Assembly: GCA_021234155.1 (NCBI GenBank)
Contig: JAJEKV010000075.1
Coordinates: forward strand, 1,612,001-1,676,000
Length of the DNA: 64,000 nt
Reading direction: 5' to 3'
Origin: Isoetes taiwanensis
Taxonomy: Eukaryota > Streptophyta > Lycopodiopsida > Isoetales > Isoetaceae
Notes under the pieces: model-generated
What the model saw: only the letters and a program-made list of their open reading frames with translations
What the model was told of the DNA's origin: nothing
The model's database searches: none
Program-made: the position numbers and the translations under genes
Shown here: one piece after another, positions 12,302 through 23,639 of the stretch
Layout: each line of letters begins with the position of its first letter
Position numbering within the stretch: position 1 is the first letter of the stretch

Positions 12302-13988
12302 ATGATTTACGTTCAGCTCGAAGATTCCGTCGCTAAGGCTCAGCAGACAAGTGATCTTGGCAAAACCGATGAATTTGAGGCCTTTGAATCTGTCATGAAT
12401 GCGAAAGCCTCGCCGGAGCAGAGCGTCGTTTCGGATCTAGATGGCACTTTGCTCAGGTCGAAAAGCACATTTCCTTATTTTATGATCATGGCTATAGAAG
12501 CTGGAAGCCCTCTTAGGGCTTTGATTCTTTTGTTAGTAGCTCCGGTGGCTTGGTTTCTTAATTATTTTGTATCAGAAGCGTTGGAAGTGAGATTGTTTGC
12601 GTTTATAGCCTTTGCTGGGCTAAGGATTTCTACTATAGAATCTGTGGCAAGGGGCGTGCTTCCAAAGTTTTTTCTAGAAGATCTCCATTCTTATTCTTAC
12701 AAGATTTTTAAGACTTGCAATAGTCGGCATGTGGTTACATCCCTTCCAAAAATCATGGTGCAAGCATTTTTGAAGGATTATCTATGTGTGCGCCATGTTT
12801 TGGCTACAGAAATGCATGTAACAGCGTCAGGAATATGCAGCGGATTAGTGCAGGGGCCAGTCTTGTTGGGAAAGAATAAGGCTCAAGCTCTAAAACAGGC
12901 CTTGGGCGACAAATTGCCGGACATTGGACTTGGCGATCAAAAGGAAGACCATGATTTTATGTTGTTATGTAAGGTGAGGCTTTTCGTCTTTTCCATGCCA
13001 AATTATCTGTTGTCATGTGAATCTCATGTTCGGCTTTTTGCATTGTCAGAAAGGGTACGTTGTTCCATCCACAAAGGTTGAACCTGTGCGTAAGGATGAA
13101 TACCTAAAACCTTTGATTTTCCATGATGGCAGATTGGTGCATAGGCCGACTTTTCTGTGTTCCATTTTTCTTCTACTGTGGATACCAATTGCTCTGCCAT
13201 TAGCAATATTTCGAATGATGGTTGGAGTTACTCTTCCAAAAAGACTGGTTTTACCTGTTGAGGCTTTGCTTGGAGTATCTGTAACTATAAAAGGAAATCC
13301 TCCTCCTGCAGTAACCGATGGAAAAAAGGGAGTTTTGCTAGTCCTTTCTCACAAAACCCTGCTTGATCCAGTTTTTATATCATTTGCAATGGGGCAAAAT
13401 ATAACTGCTGTAACATACAGTTTGAGCAGGGTTTCAGAGCTTATGTCTCCAATTAAGACTATTAGACTTACAAGATGCAAGGCTCAGGATGCCAAAAAAA
13501 TGGAATCTCTACTCAAAGAAGGTAATTTAGCAGTCTGCCCAGAGGGTACTACTTGTAGGGAGCCATTTCTGTTAAGGTTCAGTGCCCTCTTTGCAGAGTT
13601 GACAGATCAGATTGTTCCTGTTTCTGTGAGCCCTAAGTTGAGCGTCTTCCATGGCACCACTGCTCGTGGTTGGAAAGCATTTGATGCCTTCTTTTTCTTC
13701 ATGAACCCTTGGGCTTCTTACCAAGTTACATTTCTGGACCAATTGCCTAGAGAAGAGACTTGTTTGGGAGGAAAATCTAGCCATGAAGTTGCAAATCATG
13801 TGCAGAAGTTGCTTGCAGATTCTCTTGGTTTCAAATGTACCAACTTAACTCGCAAGGACAAGTATTGCATTCTTGCTGGAAATGATGGAAGAGTTGGAGA
13901 TGTCTCAAAGCCTGTAAGTACCAGGCCACTTTCTAGGATTAAGTTATCTTATATTATCCAAGCAATTCAATGTCTTGGAGGGTACTAG
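12302..13988 (+). CDS. Glycerol-3-phosphate acyltransferase (plant GPAT4/6/8-type, cutin/suberin)
   Basis: Two exons, 12302-12973 and 13050-13988, joined by a 76-bp GT-AG phase-0 intron; 536 codons, close to the family's ~500. Plant GPATs of this clade are ER membrane enzymes that move an acyl chain from acyl-CoA to the sn-2 position of glycerol-3-phosphate. Some also remove the phosphate, giving 2-monoacylglycerol for cutin or suberin. The N-terminal half is a HAD-type phosphatase domain: motif I DLDGTLL (D45, D47) and a late motif GDQKEDHDF (D212, D216). Hydrophobic segments lie at ~75-110 and at the start of exon 2. The acyltransferase half carries SHKTLLDPVF (H325, D330, the HX4D block) and VCPEGTTCREPFLLR. 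The start is the first ATG in frame; an in-frame GTG lies at 12281. The C-terminus (after LAGNDGR) is unlike relatives, and a GTAAGT donor at 13914 suggests a further 3' intron or alternative end. No damage is seen. Confidence 0.85.
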
Positions 13989-14875
13989 GATATCCATTAT
14001 TTCATGTAGAAGAAAAAGTTCACTGGATTAGTGAACATCTTGCATTGCTTGAAATTGTTATTCAACTCCAGAAACATATTGCGTCTGTTTGGGTTCGAGA
14101 ATTGTAATGCTATAGTAGATTGTATGATTTTTCCAGAGTAAGTTCTGTCCCAAACTTTTTCTAAGGCATTAATTGACAAAGCCATCCCTAACAACCTTGC
14201 GTCAAGCAAGTATAAATGCTATCAATGACAACATGTGAAAACACAGCCTTTACAATTGCAATCGATCTCTGGGCTTTGAGTGGCAATTATGAACTATTGC
14301 CTTCTGAACTAAAAATGTCGCTGGTATGAGCCGAAAATCATGTCATATATGCTGTACACTTTTGACTTTACATACGTGCAGCGAAAACAAATTCGTGTAG
14401 ATAAAAAACTCGAAGATAATGCTTTGACCCCATATGTAGAACAAAGACAACTTAAATTACAGTGTTGTCGAGCTTCTGCACCACTGCTAGAGAATAAATG
14501 TCACGTACCAAAAGTAAATGGTTGCTAAGCAGAACATGGGCTTCGGCAAGTATTCGGGCAGATCTGGCTGGCATCAAGGGCTCAAAAATTTTATGTCAGG
14601 TAGAGTACGTTTGACTTATGGCTGGTGTGCTTATATAGAACCTTCACTCATTTCCCTTGTCCTCCACTTAACTTAGAGTTGTATTTCATCAATGCAACTC
14701 GTACATAAGTGCAGAAATTTCAGTTTCTAGGACAAACTTGCTAACCATTGTTATTGTAGTGGTCTGGCTATGTCAATGTTGTACCCATCATGCAATGTCA
14801 AAGTCATAATCCTATCTAGAAACGTGGTCGGGATTAGTACCATTTTCTAGACTACTTGCCAATTTTTTGGGTTGC
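13989..14875. other. Intergenic region downstream of GPAT
   Basis: No gene supported; probably contains the GPAT 3' untranslated region. Small ORFs at 13,997-14,209 (-) and 14,340-14,528 (+) lack motifs. Confidence 0.4.
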
Positions 14876-17312
14876 CCGTATGGGAATGAGAATGAGAATG
14901 ATTTTTTATCGTCCACTGAGGCCAATCGGCCTATGGGACCCATAAGGAGCGCAAAGAAACTTATTACTTGTCCGTTAAAAACCCTCACCGGCGGGTTTTT
15001 GAGGGAAAACCGTGGCGCATTAAGAATGTTTATCAAACCGCATAAGTATACATCAATGCTTATATACATGTCAAGTGTGTGCCCGAGGACATAGCCGATC
15101 TCGCATGTCCATAACCTCCCGGCGGTATGATCTTAACACCCATCGGATCTCCGTGCTCAATGTCACATGTAACGGTTGGCCGTGCCGCACCAACTCAAAG
15201 ATAGCGTCCCGAATTTGATCATATCTTTGGGCAATTTTGAAGGGTATGAGATTCATCCTCAATGACTCCCATTTGGCAAAGATTGACAGAGCTCGTCCCC
15301 GGCGCGGGCTCACCAATCCATCCGCCTGCCTCAATTCGAAGATGATGTGCCCCCGCGCGAATGGAGGCAATGAGTTTGTGCCTTTTCATGGGCAAGTGGG
15401 TACGCATAGCATTGCGGGCCTCGCTTCCAATGTGGGATTTATGTGGTGCCGGTAGTATGTTTGCCTTGACATGTTCAAGGGCATTGGCATCCCAAAGCTT
15501 GCCGAGGAAGCAAGCGCCAAGATATTGCCTCAAGCTATGGTGATCACCTCTGCTTTGCACATGTATGCACCCCACCAACCATTGAGCTCTCTTTTTCCCT
15601 CCAAGAGGGCCTTGAGGCGCTATGCCCCATTGCCATGATATAAGCTAGTTTAGGAGACGAGCATCGTCCATATTGACCACCTTCTCCGAAATGTAGACAA
15701 TGTGGCGATCAAGGGTCACCCTCAAGAGGCAAGAATCCCGCCTCCCTGAGTAGAATTTGATATGGGACTGTGGACTTCACCCCTAGTGCTCGCATTTCTA
15801 AGAAGGCTTTCTCGACTGCCCCAAGTCATTCCAAGTAGCAAGTGATACTACTGGGCCCCATACTTCCACCCCGTATAAAAGGACAGGGCTCTACTAAGAC
15901 CTTGAACAGTGTGGACTGATGGGCCCAATCATACAACTCCGCTCTATGACTATTGTTTTGCATTACATATAGTGCCTTCCACCTGCCACTCAGAGCCGTA
16001 TGGATGTGTCCCAAAGGCATAGTAGAAGGAAACTCCACTCCCAAATACTTGTACGTGGATGCAACTTCCACATTCGCCTTGGTAATCGAAGGAGGGGACC
16101 CTACGGCGACGTGAAGATGATATGAAAACCACCTTAGTCTTGGCCAGGTTGACACGCATATCGCTGACGTAATGTGTCCGTGGCATCGAGATGTCGCTGC
16201 ATGTCCGCTGGTGTGTAAGCTAGGAGGTCCACATCATCGATATATTAACCGGCCCCGATGATCCGATAGAGAAGGTGAGCTCCATCGCCCCCATTATCGC
16301 CAAGCCTCTCTCCAATTGATCAATGTAAAGCCCAAACAATGTTGGGGAGAGAGGGCATCCCCGACGAACCCCGATACTACTATCAAATGGTCGGCTTGTC
16401 TCACCGCAACCCGACCCAAGCATCTTTCATATAGCTCGTGTTAATCGCATTCTCGCAAATCTACAGAACCCCCACCAAGGTGCCTTGCCCATAGTTTTTC
16501 CCCGAGGCACGTTGTCAAACGCCTTCGCAAAATCCACAAAGCAACAATATAGATCCCGACGGCGGGTTCCGCTGCCTTCAATCGAAGTTCGCAACGGAAG
16601 ATGTGGTCAATGGTTGAGTGCCGGGTCTCAATCCTCGCCTGGGTGAGGGCCCGCACCTCTCGCCTCCCGCCTCGCCAATCACTGCTCGAGAATCCCAAAG
16701 AAGCGGTTTTGCAAACACCGAACCGACCATGATTGTTCGGTAATTGGCCGGGCAAAGGTGGGTCACCGCCTTATAGATGGGAACAACTCGCTATTGGTCC
16801 ACCGCAATGAAGCCTTCCCCGTAATGCCTCGCTGAACAAGGCGGCCAAGACCGGGTATTATGGACGGCCTCGCCCACTTAAGCAATTCTCGCTCGCATAC
16901 CATCCAAGTCCGGAGCTTTCCCATTGGCAAGACGCCGTAAGCCTTGTTCCACGTCCGATCTGTGATTTCCAAAGACCGGGCCTTCTTGCAAGGGTAATGC
17001 CGCATGTGCACCCCGGAGGGTCGATAAGCTGTTGCAAGTATTGCCTCCATCGCCGGGAGTGAATTCCGCGGGTTGTAATGGCTTTCTAAGAACCCTTCGC
17101 CGGAAGGTCCCGGGTGACATTCCGTGAGGTAAAACATTTCCCTTTGATGCGCCGCAATGTACCGGCTTTCTTAGCTTTAAGGAAGATGCGATCGTTCGAC
17201 CGCATGTGGGCGAAGCGTGGTCCGTGGACTTGGCGGAACCAAAGATTTGTGTTCCTTGCACTCGCATCAAACCATTGATTACGGGGAAGGTTGTGTTCCC
17301 GGAGGTCCGTCT
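14876..17312 (-). pseudogene. LINE (non-LTR retrotransposon), reverse-transcriptase half
   Basis: Read on the minus strand, this is the 3' part of a plant LINE. Reverse-transcriptase motifs appear in broken frames: RRGCPLSPTLFGLYID near 16,395-16,320, and the catalytic box YIDDVDLL at 16,244-16,221. A C-terminal EDESHTLQNCP motif (around 15,250-15,220) is the Cys/His tail typical of plant LINEs. The 3' end is near 14,876 with a short CATTCT-type tail. The matching endonuclease half lies at 22,888-23,630, displaced by the copia insertion. Frames change every 100-300 bases. Much of that may be consensus error, because CAG/CTG trinucleotides are unusually rare here. Confidence 0.8.
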
Positions 17313-17914
17313 TCAAGGAAATTCATGCTAATTCTCTAGAGAACACAAAGGAGCGTAAGAACACTCGATATATATGATGGTTGCATAGTCACAAAGAAGA
17401 TTACCCGTGGATGCATAATGTTCATATGGTTGCACACGTAAGAACTCTCGAGATACCTAATGGTCACATGACCTTATATTTACAAGAACGCTTTAATGGT
17501 TCCATGGTTCACAAGATTATATTATTACATTAGGGTCAAAGTTAAACATCTCGGTTCAATAGTTTCGAGCGGATGGAATTCAAATTATGGAAACCTCCTG
17601 ATGCAATGGAGATCAATCCAAAGATTGCTCGATCGGTGGGATCCGGCCTAAGCGCCCGGATTCTTGCCCTATAAATGTAAGCAGAACTACATAGGGTTTG
17701 TGTCGATCGGAATGGTGATATAGCTGTTCACTTGGAGCAGGCTTGGGCTATCGAAACTAAGTTATAATAATCTAAGTGGTTTTCGATTGTCTCAACCATT
17801 GTATTTTGAATATCTTATGTATTTGATATTCATTGAAGTAAAACTAAGTTTACATTGCTTATAGGAATAGCATCTAGTTCTATCTGGTGTTGACTTGAAT
17901 TCATAATTCCTTCA
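17313..17914 (+). repeat. 5' LTR of the copia element
   Basis: 602 bp; pairs with 22,283-22,887. About fourteen small differences, all within its first ~410 bp and nearly all at sites that read CAG, CTG or CCGG in the 3' LTR. Identical thereafter to TTCCTTCA at the end. Contains a possible TATA-like tataaatg at about 17,673 (22,644 in the 3' copy). Confidence 0.92.
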
Positions 17915-17916
17915 TT

Positions 17917-17929
17917 TGGTATCAGAGCA
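17917..17929 (+). other. Primer-binding site (initiator Met tRNA)
   Basis: TGGTATCAGAGCA starts two bases after the 5' LTR and is complementary to the 3' end of plant initiator tRNA-Met, the usual primer for copia reverse transcription. Confidence 0.9.
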
Positions 17930-17934
17930 GGAAC

Positions 17935-20900
17935 ATGTCAACTAGACTAGGTGCTTCCTTACTAAGTGCAGTGGATGTTTTCAAAGGTACAGGAGGATTT
18001 CAAGTGTGGAAAGAGAAGATTAAGGAAATTCTGGAAGTTGAAGGTTTGTGGACCTATGTCAATGGAGACATTGAAGAAGGTGAACAAGACAGTGAGACAA
18101 ATAGCAGAAATGAGGCTGCTGAGAGCTCTAGCTCAAAAGGGAAGGGTGTATCTAGTTCCAAGGAGGTAACTAGTGCTGATACGAGTAATGTTGCTAAATT
18201 AATTGAAGCAAAGAGTATACTTACAGTTAAGCTAGGTTCTAGCATACTGTTAAAAGTAAGGGGAATGTCCCGAGGGGCATTTGGAATTACTTGATAAAAA
18301 CATATGAAAATAAGACATCCTCTCAGCTGGATGTACTTGATAGGGAGTTAAGGAACTTGAAGTTCCATGATAATGATGACATCACTGAGTTTTTTCAGAA
18401 ATTGGACAATCTGGTAGCAGATCTGGAGGCAGCAGGCACAAGCATTACTCAAGATTATCAGGTAATGACCATAGCACGTGCATTTTCAAATTTTGATCAT
18501 TTGTCCACTTTAGTGAGGAATGTAGCAAAAAGTAGAGACCATGCTGAGCTGATGGTTAAAACAGAATTGGAACAAAAATCATTGACTAGTGATAATGGTG
18601 ATCACACTGAAATCCTATTTGCTGGAAAAGGGAAAAATAAAACCTCTGATAGGAGCAGATTAGGGCCATGCTATATTTGCAACCAATATGGGCATCTAAA
18701 AAATAATTGTCCAAAGAGGGCACAAGAGAACAAATGTTATAACTGCAATGGCTATGGCCACATGGCAGTAAATTGTTCAAGTCCCAAAGATTTGAATAGA
18801 GGAAGAGGCCGAGGCACTGATAATTTCAGGGGAAGTTTCATAAGAGGAAAAAATCAAAACATTAGAGGAAGAGGGAGAGGAAGAAATCCTGCAGTAAACA
18901 TTGCAAAAAATGTCAACATTGAGGAGGAGGAAGTTGAGGACGAAAATATTGAGGTATGCCCTAATAATTCTGATATTAGCAAATCATTGTCAATCCAAGA
19001 ACTGGATTCTAAAGATGAATTGTTTGTTCTAGATTCAGGAGCTGAAAGATCAGTGATTAAAAACTCAGACAAACTCAAGGAGAAAGTGGTCAAAGGGTCC
19101 AGTTATGTACAAATGGGAGATGGCAGCTTACAAAAAGTCAAAATGGCTGGAATTCTTGAGATCTTTGATTTATCTGGAAAGCCAGTAGATTTAAAGAATG
19201 TTTTATGTGTTCCTTCAATTATTAGAAATCTGATTTCTATCAGTCAACTTGTCGATCTTGGATATAAAGTATGCTTTGAGAAAACTCAATGTAACATCTA
19301 TTTGGATAATACATTGAAATTTTTAGCTAGAAGAGTGGGAAACCTCTTTGCATTAAATGATGTAAAATGTGATGGTTCGATCAATGCAATATCTGTTCCA
19401 ACTGTCAGGAGATGGCATGAAAGATTAGGGCATACCAACATAAATAATCTCAAATACATGGCCAAACATAATTTGATTGTGGCTGAAGAAGAAGGAGAAA
19501 AGGAATTTGTGTGCGAAGGATGCATGCTGGGTAAACATACCAGACTAAAATTTGTTAAATCAAACAAGAGGGCCAAAGAAATTCTCGAACTCATACATAC
19601 TGATTTATGTGGCCCCATCAATGTTACAGGTCTGACTGGGAAGCGGTATTTTATCACATTCATAGACGATTTTTCAAGGAAAACCAAATGTTATCTATTA
19701 AGGCATAAGGATCAAGCATTCTCAGCATATAAATTGTTTGAACAAGAGGTAGAAAGACAAACTGGAAAAAAGATTAAATGTGTTAGATCTGACAGGGGTG
19801 GTGAGTTTTTATCAGGGGCATTTAACAAACACTGCAGAGATCATGGAATTCGCAGGCAATTGACATGTAGGTTCACTCCTCAGCAAAATGGCGTAGCAGA
19901 GAGGAAAAACAGGACCATTCTCAATGCTGTTCGATCAATGCTCAAGCACTCAGGTATGCCTAATTATTTGTGGGAAGAGACTGTTAAAACAGTTGTATTG
20001 TTGCAAAATAAACTACCTTCCACAAGTATTCAGGGGAAAACACCTCAAGAAATGTGGAGTGGAAGTATGCCATCTTATGAACTATTCAAAACCTATGGCT
20101 GCCTGGGATATACTCATATCCCTAAGGAATTGAGGAAAAAAACTAGATAATAGAGCTATCAAGTGCTACTTGGCAGGGTATGATGAACAAGCAAAGGCTT
20201 ATAGGATGTATGATCCTGAAAAAAGGCAAATAATCATTAGCAGGGATGTAATTTTTAATGAGCAGATAGTTTACAGAAACAGGTCTGAAGTACAGCAGGC
20301 ATTAAGTAAAGACATCAATTATTCGAGTGATGATTTGGTCAAGTCAAATAGCTTGAATAATACTGATGATGATGACCTAGTAAATAACACTCAGGAAGAG
20401 CAAGCAAATACAGAGCATAAGGCTGCTGAGACAGAAAAAGAGCAATCAATTGAAGGACAAGATAATGTACATGCAGACCAGCAAGACTATTCTAATGTCG
20501 AAGGGGAAGACAATGCAGACCAGCCAGATCATTCTCATAATATTGAACTTGCGCAGGATAAGGGGAAAAGAAGGACAGAAGTAGAACATCTAAAGGGGAC
20601 AATGGAGACAATGAAAATTAACCCTGATGCGTATGGCAAGACTGAGCATGGTAGGAGCAGAAGGTTGCATAAAGAAGAACTAGATATACATCAAATAATG
20701 GCAATGCTTGACCCTGATATACCACAATCTTATGAGGAGGCTATGAAATCTCAACATGCAGGACAATGGAAAGATGCTATGATTGAAGAACTTGCAGCCT
20801 TTAAAAGAACACAGACCTATGATGTTGTCAAACGTACCAAAAGAAAAACATCATAGGCAGCAAGTGGTTGTATAAAATCAAAAGGGGCATTAATGGAGAA

Positions 20901-22270
20901 GAAAAATTCAAGGCTAGGCTGGTAGCACAGGGCTTTACCCAAAGGAAAGGAATAGATTATGAGGAGACTTTTTCTCCCATAGTGAAGTTGACAAGCATTA
21001 GAATCCTCTTGGCATTTGCAAATGCACATAATCTAGATATACACCACATGGATGTAAGCACAGCATTTTTGAATGCAGAGTTAAAGGATGATGTATACAT
21101 GAAGCAAGCACCAGGATTTGAAGCCCCAGGGGAAGGCATGGTCTGGAAACTAAATCGTGCTGTGTATGGCCTAAAGCAGTCTCCCAGAATGTGGTATGAA
21201 TGCATAGATAAGTATCTTCTCGATCAAGGCTTCACAAAGTTTCTAAATGATGGAAACTTGTATATTCTCAACAAAGGAAGTCAGTTTTGCATACTAGCTT
21301 TATATGTTGATGACAATATTCTAGTGCCTAGTGATATGGAAATACTAAATCACTGCAAGCAAATTCTCACCAGCAAATTTAGAATGACAGATCTGGGGGA
21401 ACTCAAGAAATTCTTAGGAATGGAGGTATCAAGGAATAGAGGAGAACATATTCTGAAAATTTCTCAAACGTGCAATATAGTGAACATGCTCAAAAGGTTC
21501 AATATGCAGGACTGCAATGTTGCCAGAACTCCAATTGTTCAAGGTTTGAAATTATCAAGAACACACAGTCCCGAACTCAAGAAGAAGTAATGGAAATGGA
21601 AAAAGTTCCATACATGGAACTCATAGGATGTTTATTGTACATATCAAACTGTACCAGGCCAGAAATAGCATTCACAATTAATTTGCTAAGCAGATTTTGT
21701 AGCAATCCAGGCAGGCAACACTGGACTATAGCAAAAAGAGTGCTCAGATATCTTAAGTATACACAAAATCAGGGATTGACATTCAACAACAATGATCTAA
21801 TACTCAAGGGGTATGCTGATGCTGATTGGGGCAGCGATATTGATACAAGAAAATCAACCTCTGGATTTTGTTTGATGTTGGGAGGAGCAGCTATTGCTTG
21901 GAAAAGCAAAAAGCAATCATGTGTTGCTATGTCAACAGCTGAAGCAGAATATAATTCTGCAACACTAGCTGCAAAGGAGATTGCATGGGTTAGACGATTG
22001 CTCAATGAACTGAAGGTTATTCAGAAGTTGCCTACAGTACTCTACTCTGACAGTTTGAGTTGCATAGCAATTACAAAGAATCCAGTGCTACATCAAAGGA
22101 CTAAGCATATTGAATTGCATATTCATTTCATTAGGGAATTGGTTGCAAAAGGCGTGGTGACAGTTGAATATATTTCTACACATGAACAAGTAGCAGACAT
22201 ATTAACCAAAGGTCTATCAGAAGCTAAGTTTCAGAAATTTAAAGACAGACTGGGAATTCAAGAAAATTAG
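17935..22270 (+). pseudogene. Copia gag-pol polyprotein with frame breaks
   Basis: Starts at ATG 17935, just after the primer site. Gag occupies 17935-~18,790, ending in two CX2CX4HX4C zinc knuckles (CYICNQYGHLKNNC and CYNCNGYGHMAVNC). Protease follows with LDSGA (about 19,030). Integrase has its HHCC region (HERLGH...CEGC, about 19,415-19,530) and DDE residues in IHTDLCG, FIDDFSR and the glutamate of GVAERKN. The reverse transcriptase carries YVDD near 21,305 (YVDDNIL). RNase H ends with ADWGSDIDTRKSTSGF and the AEAEY motif. It stops at 22268-22270. Frame breaks lie near 18,290, 20,148 (A-run), 20,850 (A-run) and 21,585. Two of the four are in homopolymers, so they may be sequencing errors rather than decay. 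No envelope-like gene. Confidence 0.9.
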
Positions 22271-22273
22271 CAT

Positions 22274-22282
22274 GAAGGGGAA
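22274..22282 (+). other. Polypurine tract
   Basis: GAAGGGGAA immediately precedes the TG of the 3' LTR, the expected primer for plus-strand synthesis. Confidence 0.85.
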
Positions 22283-22887
22283 TGAAGGAAATTCATGCTA
22301 ATTCTCTAGAGAACACAGTGAGCAGAAGAACACTCAGATATATATGATGGTTGCATAGTCACAGGCAGAAGATTACCCAGGGATGCATAATGTTCATATG
22401 GTTGCACACAGAAGAACTCTCAGAGATACCTAATGGTCACATGACCTTATATTTACAAGAACGTTTAATGGTTCCATGGTTCACAAGATTATATTATTAC
22501 ATTAGGGTCAAAGTTAAACATCTCGGTTCAATAGTTTCGAGCCAGATGGAATTCAAATTATGGAAACCTCCGGATGCAATGGAGATCAATCCAGCATTGC
22601 TCTGATCGGTGGGATCGGGCCTAAGCGGCCGGATTCTTGCCCTATAAATGTAAGCAGAACTACATAGGGTTTGTGTCGATCAGAATGGTGATATAGCTGT
22701 TCACTTGGAGCAGGCTTGGGCTATCGAAACTAAGTTATAATAATCTAAGTGGTTTTCGATTGTCTCAACCATTGTATTTTGAATATCTTATGTATTTGAT
22801 ATTCATTGAAGTAAAACTAAGTTTACATTGCTTATAGGAATAGCATCTAGTTCTATCTGGTGTTGACTTGAATTCATAATTCCTTCA
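22283..22887 (+). repeat. 3' LTR of the copia element
   Basis: 605 bp, TGAAGGAA...TTCCTTCA. Retains the CAG/CTG-rich version of every site that differs in the 5' LTR, so it is likely the accurate copy. Confidence 0.93.
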
Positions 22888-23630
22888 CTGTCGCGGGCGG
22901 CTTATCCCAAAGCATCTCTCTGCCGCAGTCCTAAGCACATCAGTCAGCCGGCCTGTCTGTTGCTCTAGTGTAGGATATTGCAAAATTTCTGCCAGGTCAT
23001 CCATAAGCATCTGGGCATAAGCCCCTGCATGTTCATAATCCAGTCGCAGCTGAGGCATGTGAGGAGTTGTTGCACCGGGGGTTCGCACAACCTGCCAAGC
23101 CAACTTCAAGTAAAGTGGTGAGTGGTCTGAGTCGATCTCTTCATCCCTATTAGTTGTTCCCACCTGAAAGTGCTTGATGACATGCATATCTTGCTCCGGC
23201 ACCAACACATAGTCCACCACACTAGATCCGCCCCCCTGGTTTTCCTGCCTACAAGTGCTCTTGCGGGTGGAAGGCCACTGTGCCAGTCCATTGCAGATTA
23301 CCAGGTCAAAGATACTGCAGAGCAAAAGCAACTGTCGACCATAGCGCATGACCTGATTGTCGTCATCTGATGTCCGTGGCCAAGCTCCTTCTGCAGGACG
23401 CAACTGTAATATATCATCAGTCAAGGGATCAAATCTCATGGGTTGTTCTACCCCGGTGCGTGCATTGAAGTCTCCAAGGAGTATGACACTGCCCAACTGC
23501 TTATGCTGCTGTATGTCATCATATAGATCGACATAGGGATCCAGCCTATCCACATCCGAGTGGGTGTGATAGAAGTTGCTTTCTGCATGTGGGGCAACCC
23601 TCTTGTTGGAGGGTGGAGTGACTAATAAAA
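22888..23630 (-). pseudogene. LINE endonuclease half (5' part of the split LINE)
   Basis: Minus-strand ORF from 23,553 (open further right to about 23,620) encoding an apurinic-type endonuclease domain: SVILLGDFNARTG, a later DYVLV and SDHSPLYLKL, the ordered motifs of the exonuclease-endonuclease-phosphatase fold used by LINEs to nick target DNA. The frame runs cleanly into the copia insertion at 22,887, and the LINE resumes at 17,312. The 5' end is truncated near 23,630. Unlike the other half, this piece is rich in CAG/CTG and has no frame breaks. Confidence 0.85.
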
Positions 23631-23639
23631 GGCCTCGAT

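Larger units (their letters stand above)
17313..22887 (+). mobile_element. Ty1/copia LTR retrotransposon, nested in a LINE
   Basis: A full-length element: 5' LTR, initiator-Met-tRNA primer site, gag-protease-integrase-RT-RNaseH in copia order, polypurine tract and 3' LTR. LTRs end in TGAAGGAA...TTCCTTCA (the 5' copy reads TCAAGGAA). It interrupts a minus-strand LINE between its endonuclease and reverse-transcriptase domains. Last ~190 bp of the two LTRs are identical, so the insertion is young. The right flank begins CTGTC; the left flank reads CGTCT, which becomes CTGTC if the same CAG/CTG corruption seen in the LTR applies. Confidence 0.93.
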
